A DNA stretch of 64,000 nt from Streptomyces dioscori (lineage in GTDB: Bacteria > Actinomycetota > Actinomycetes > Streptomycetales > Streptomycetaceae), in assembly GCF_003024195.1 (NCBI RefSeq), contig NZ_KZ679048.1:124001-188000 (forward strand). The letters run 5' to 3'. Positions 62,502 to 64,000 of this stretch are shown here, piece by piece. The position numbers and the translations under genes are program-made. Each line of letters opens with the position of its first letter. Position 1 is the stretch's first letter. The notes under the pieces were generated by a model. It searched no databases. It worked only from the letters and a program-made list of their open reading frames with translations, and had not been told where the DNA came from.

Positions 62502-64000
62502 GTGAGTACGGACGTCAAAAGTGGTTGCCCGGGCGGGAACGCGCGTCCACGGCGGTCCCGGCTGGGCGGTCTCGTGACGGCGCTCCTGCTGCTCGGGGCA
62601 CCGGTCTCGTCCGCGGGTGCGGCCGAGCAGGGCGGAGCGGCCGGTTCGCCACCTCCTGTCACCGTTCCCGCCCTGAGCGACTGGACGCCGGAGACTGGCC
62701 AATACGTGTACGAGCGCGGCGCACGCCTTGTCGCGGACGGCCGGGCGGAGCGCCATGTGGCCGACACCCTCGCCGACGACCTGCGCGCGGCGGGCCACGG
62801 CACCGTCCCGGTCGTGAGCGGGGGAGCGCGCAAGGGTGACATCGTTGTCGATGTCTCGCCCGGCAGGGCCGCGCTGGGCAAGGAGGGGTACGAACTCCGC
62901 GCGGGCGCACGCCTGTCGGTGACCGCCGCCACCGAGGCAGGTGCCTTCTACGGCACGCGGACCGTTCTGCAACTGCTGGCGCAGGGGCACCGGTTGCCCG
63001 CCGGACGTACCGTCGACGTGCCCCAGTACGAGGAGCGGGGCGTCGGTGTCTGTGCCTGTTACGTCCACATCACCACCGAGTGGCTGGAGAACCTCGTACG
63101 CGACATGGCGTACCACAAGCTCAACCAGCTGCTGCTCGAACTGAAGGTCAAGAGCGACGCGCACCCCGAGGCCAACACCTGGGGCTACTACACCAAGGAC
63201 GAGATACGCCGGCTCGTCGCCCTCGGCGAGAAGTACCACGTCAGTATCGTTCCGGAGATCAACTCCCCGGGGCACATGGACCCCTGGATCGAGAACCGGC
63301 CCGACCTCCAGCTCACCGACTCCGACGGCAACAAGCAGCCTTCCCGGCTCGACATCACGCGCCCCGAGGCCTTCGCCTACTACACGAGCCTGATGGACGA
63401 GTACGCGCAGGTGTTCACCGCCGGGTCCTGGCACATGGGGGCCGACGAGTACATGCTCGGTTCCGACTTCGCCAAGTATCCGCAGGTCCTGGAGTACGCC
63501 CGGGCCAAGTACGGCGCGGACGCCACCCCGCAGGACGCCTTCATCGACTTCGTCAACCGGGTCCACTCCTACGCGGCGGACAAGGGGAAGAAGCTGCGCA
63601 TCTGGAACGACGGTCTCACCGGCGCCAACACCGTGCCCGTCACGGCCGGTACGACGGTCGAGCACTGGCTGGACGTGGCGACGAAGCCCAGTCAACTGCG
63701 GGCGGATGGACACCCGTTGATGAACGCGGCCTACGCCCTGTATCTCGTGCGTGGTGGCTTCCACTCGGACACCAAGGGTCTGTACGACCAGAGTTGGGAT
63801 CCGCGCAGCTTCGAGGGGGAGAAGCTCGCCTCCCGGGAGGGAATCACGGGGGCGAAGATCAGCCTCTGGCCCGACAACGGCCGTGGCGAGACCGAGAACG
63901 AGGTCGCTGAGGACACCGATCCGGCTCTGCGCCACCTCGCCCAGGCCACCTGGGGCCCACCCCACCCGGATGCCACGTACGCGCAGTTCACCGCTCGCGC
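62502..64000 (+). CDS. Secreted GH20 beta-N-acetylhexosaminidase, cut by the window end
   Basis: Frame open from GTG 62502 to the end of the window (about 499 codons, no stop). Starts MSTDVKSGCPGGN and has an Arg-rich, then hydrophobic stretch (LGGLVTALLLLGAPVSS) as signal peptide. A GH20 N-terminal domain (about 60-180) is followed by the catalytic barrel: FYGTRTVLQLLAQ, LELKVKSDAHPE, PEINSPGHMDPW and the catalytic pair Asp-Glu in WHMGADEYM. It should remove GlcNAc/GalNAc from chitin oligomers or glycans. The ribosome site GGGAGG lies 6 bases before the GTG. Confidence 0.9.
   Translation, partial: MSTDVKSGCPGGNARPRRSRLGGLVTALLLLGAPVSSAGAAEQGGAAGSPPPVTVPALSDWTPETGQYVYERGARLVADGRAERHVADTLADDLRAAGHGTVPVVSGGARKGDIVVDVSPGRAALGKEGYELRAGARLSVTAATEAGAFYGTRTVLQLLAQGHRLPAGRTVDVPQYEERGVGVCACYVHITTEWLENLVRDMAYHKLNQLLLELKVKSDAHPEANTWGYYTKDEIRRLVALGEKYHVSIVPEINSPGHMDPWIENRPDLQLTDSDGNKQPSRLDITRPEAFAYYTSLMDEYAQVFTAGSWHMGADEYMLGSDFAKYPQVLEYARAKYGADATPQDAFIDFVNRVHSYAADKGKKLRIWNDGLTGANTVPVTAGTTVEHWLDVATKPSQLRADGHPLMNAAYALYLVRGGFHSDTKGLYDQSWDPRSFEGEKLASREGITGAKISLWPDNGRGETENEVAEDTDPALRHLAQATWGPPHPDATYAQFTAR

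Overview
The window reads as a Streptomyces chromosome or a close relative. GC is very high, genes often start with GTG or TTG, and neighbouring genes often overlap by 4 bp (ATGA/GTGA). It also carries lineage markers: a mycothiol-dependent formaldehyde dehydrogenase, an F420-reductase-like protein next to a luciferase-like oxidoreductase, a DUF397/DUF5753 regulatory pair, a wax ester synthase/DGAT and an actinobacterial glgA-glgC pair. No phage, insertion sequence, CRISPR array or RNA gene was recognised.

Region 1 (81-3233) holds a YbhN-type flippase-like membrane protein and a divergent ABC exporter. About 900 bp without a supported gene follow, containing GC-rich palindromes and a stretch that looks like a control region.

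Region 2 (4130-31969) is the main feature: 21 co-directional, mostly overlapping genes for a Wzx/Wzy-type exopolysaccharide. They encode an initiating sugar-phosphate transferase, an AlgD-like GDP-mannose 6-dehydrogenase, three further glycosyltransferases, two Wzz-like co-polymerases whose kinase domains have lost the P-loop, a Wzy-like polymerase, a Wzx-like flippase, a polysaccharide pyruvyl transferase, an AsnB-type amidotransferase, a two-domain oxidoreductase, a heparinase II/III-type lyase and a parallel beta-helix lipoprotein. A sub-block (21414-26467 plus 30046-31969) looks like a pathway for a branched, possibly amino, CDP-sugar. The likely product is an acidic polymer containing mannuronate (perhaps amidated), a branched-chain sugar and pyruvate ketals. 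That is an inference from enzyme families.

Region 3 (31982-38730) has a PAP2 phosphatase with a TTA codon, a DUF397 gene beside a truncated DUF5753 regulator, a secreted cutinase/PETase-fold polyester hydrolase, a MerR regulator fused to sliding-clamp domains with its own MerR-type operator, and an oxidoreductase operon next to a MarR regulator.

Region 4 (38812-46101) contains small GNATs, a Fe-S protein, PoxB, an AhpD-like protein, pirin, PanD and Gnd. Three GTTG...CAAC dyads at 38181, 38812 and 42212 suggest one MarR regulon joining regions 3 and 4.

Region 5 (46419-64000) contains an Rpf-like/LysM/M23 cell-wall enzyme, an EamA transporter, a FhuF-like Fe-S protein, glgA-glgC, WS/DGAT, two SDRs, an HD-fold protein with an altered motif, the mycothiol formaldehyde-detoxification pair, a GNAT, an amidase and a GH20 hexosaminidase cut off by the window end. 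A short intergenic repeat family (seven copies) and a 115-bp inverted-repeat element lie in regions 4 and 5.
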